A stretch of DNA of 5,395 bases from Chloroflexota bacterium (GTDB taxonomy: Bacteria; Chloroflexota; Anaerolineae; Promineifilales; Promineifilaceae): NCBI GenBank assembly GCA_020353135.1, contig CP070688.1, positions 370,615-376,009 on the forward strand, written 5' to 3'. Of this stretch, positions 5,353 through 5,395 are shown piece after piece. The position numbers and the translations under genes are program-made. Under the pieces are notes generated by a model that made no database searches, was not told the origin of the DNA, and was given only the letters and a program-made list of their open reading frames with translations. Position 1 is the stretch's first letter. Each line of letters begins with the position of its first letter.

Positions 5353-5395
5353 TTGACCAGCGTGGTTTTGCCATAGCCGGCCGGAGCAGAGACTA
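5316..5395 (-). pseudogene. Walker A fragment of a MalT/LuxR-type (STAND) ATPase, cut by the window edge
   Basis: In the - strand frame starting at 5393 the translation is VSAPAGYGKTTLVNCM, then nine further codons to a TGA at 5318-5316. PAGYGKTTLV is the typical P-loop of MalT/LuxR-family STAND ATPases. In such proteins several hundred residues should follow; here the frame stops 17 codons after the P-loop Lys and shares sequence with the unrelated hypothetical fragment in another frame. Similarity appears to end near the GCATGC at 5345-5350. The N-terminal part lies outside the window. A truncated gene, a rearrangement junction or an assembly join would each explain it. Confidence 0.4.

Overview
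The window looks like chromosomal DNA of a GC-rich bacterium, most likely a Chloroflexota (Anaerolineae-like) lineage. This rests on the style of the menaquinone methyltransferase N-terminus, a DsbA-like lipoprotein with a long Ala/Glu/Pro/Thr linker, and a short 'DQAAxxGVLN'-type protein fragment common in that phylum. The taxonomic call is an inference; no RNA gene or other marker confirms it.

Left part (1-3297, + strand, GC-rich, mostly intact genes). A UbiE/MenG-type methyltransferase (2-706) is followed 21 bases later by a helical TPR-like protein of unknown function (728-1414). After a 120-base intergenic region comes a secreted DsbA/thioredoxin-fold lipoprotein (1535-2374). Its reading frame runs through an in-frame TGA exactly where the first cysteine of the CxxC redox motif belongs, giving U-G-N-C. 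The DNA around that TGA can fold into an extended hairpin with the TGA in an internal loop. The simplest reading is a selenocysteine-containing oxidoreductase, and this is the main find. Two intergenic hairpin repeats with an identical 14-base core in opposite orientation flank this gene. Next is a classical short-chain dehydrogenase/reductase (2530-3297) whose catalytic lysine is replaced by threonine.

Right part (3298-5395, mostly - strand, less GC-rich, every gene broken). An Asp/Glu-racemase-family gene (4155-3348) has one extra base. Upstream of it is a FUSC-type membrane protein (about 5041-4223) with a TGA at what should be a tryptophan, sitting in the loop of a terminator-like hairpin. 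Further on are a short fragment of a conserved hypothetical protein (5352-5167) and a Walker A fragment of a MalT/LuxR-type ATPase running off the right edge. A 9-base sequence, CTATTCACA, occurs three times in this part, each time at a place where an open frame ends or is interrupted. The right part therefore looks like a decaying or rearranged segment beside an intact one; assembly error is an alternative.

No tRNA, rRNA, CRISPR array, insertion sequence or replication origin was recognised. Known-function genes on the left point to quinone synthesis and extracytoplasmic thiol redox chemistry, but nothing shows that they work as one system beyond the probable two-gene operon at 2-1414.
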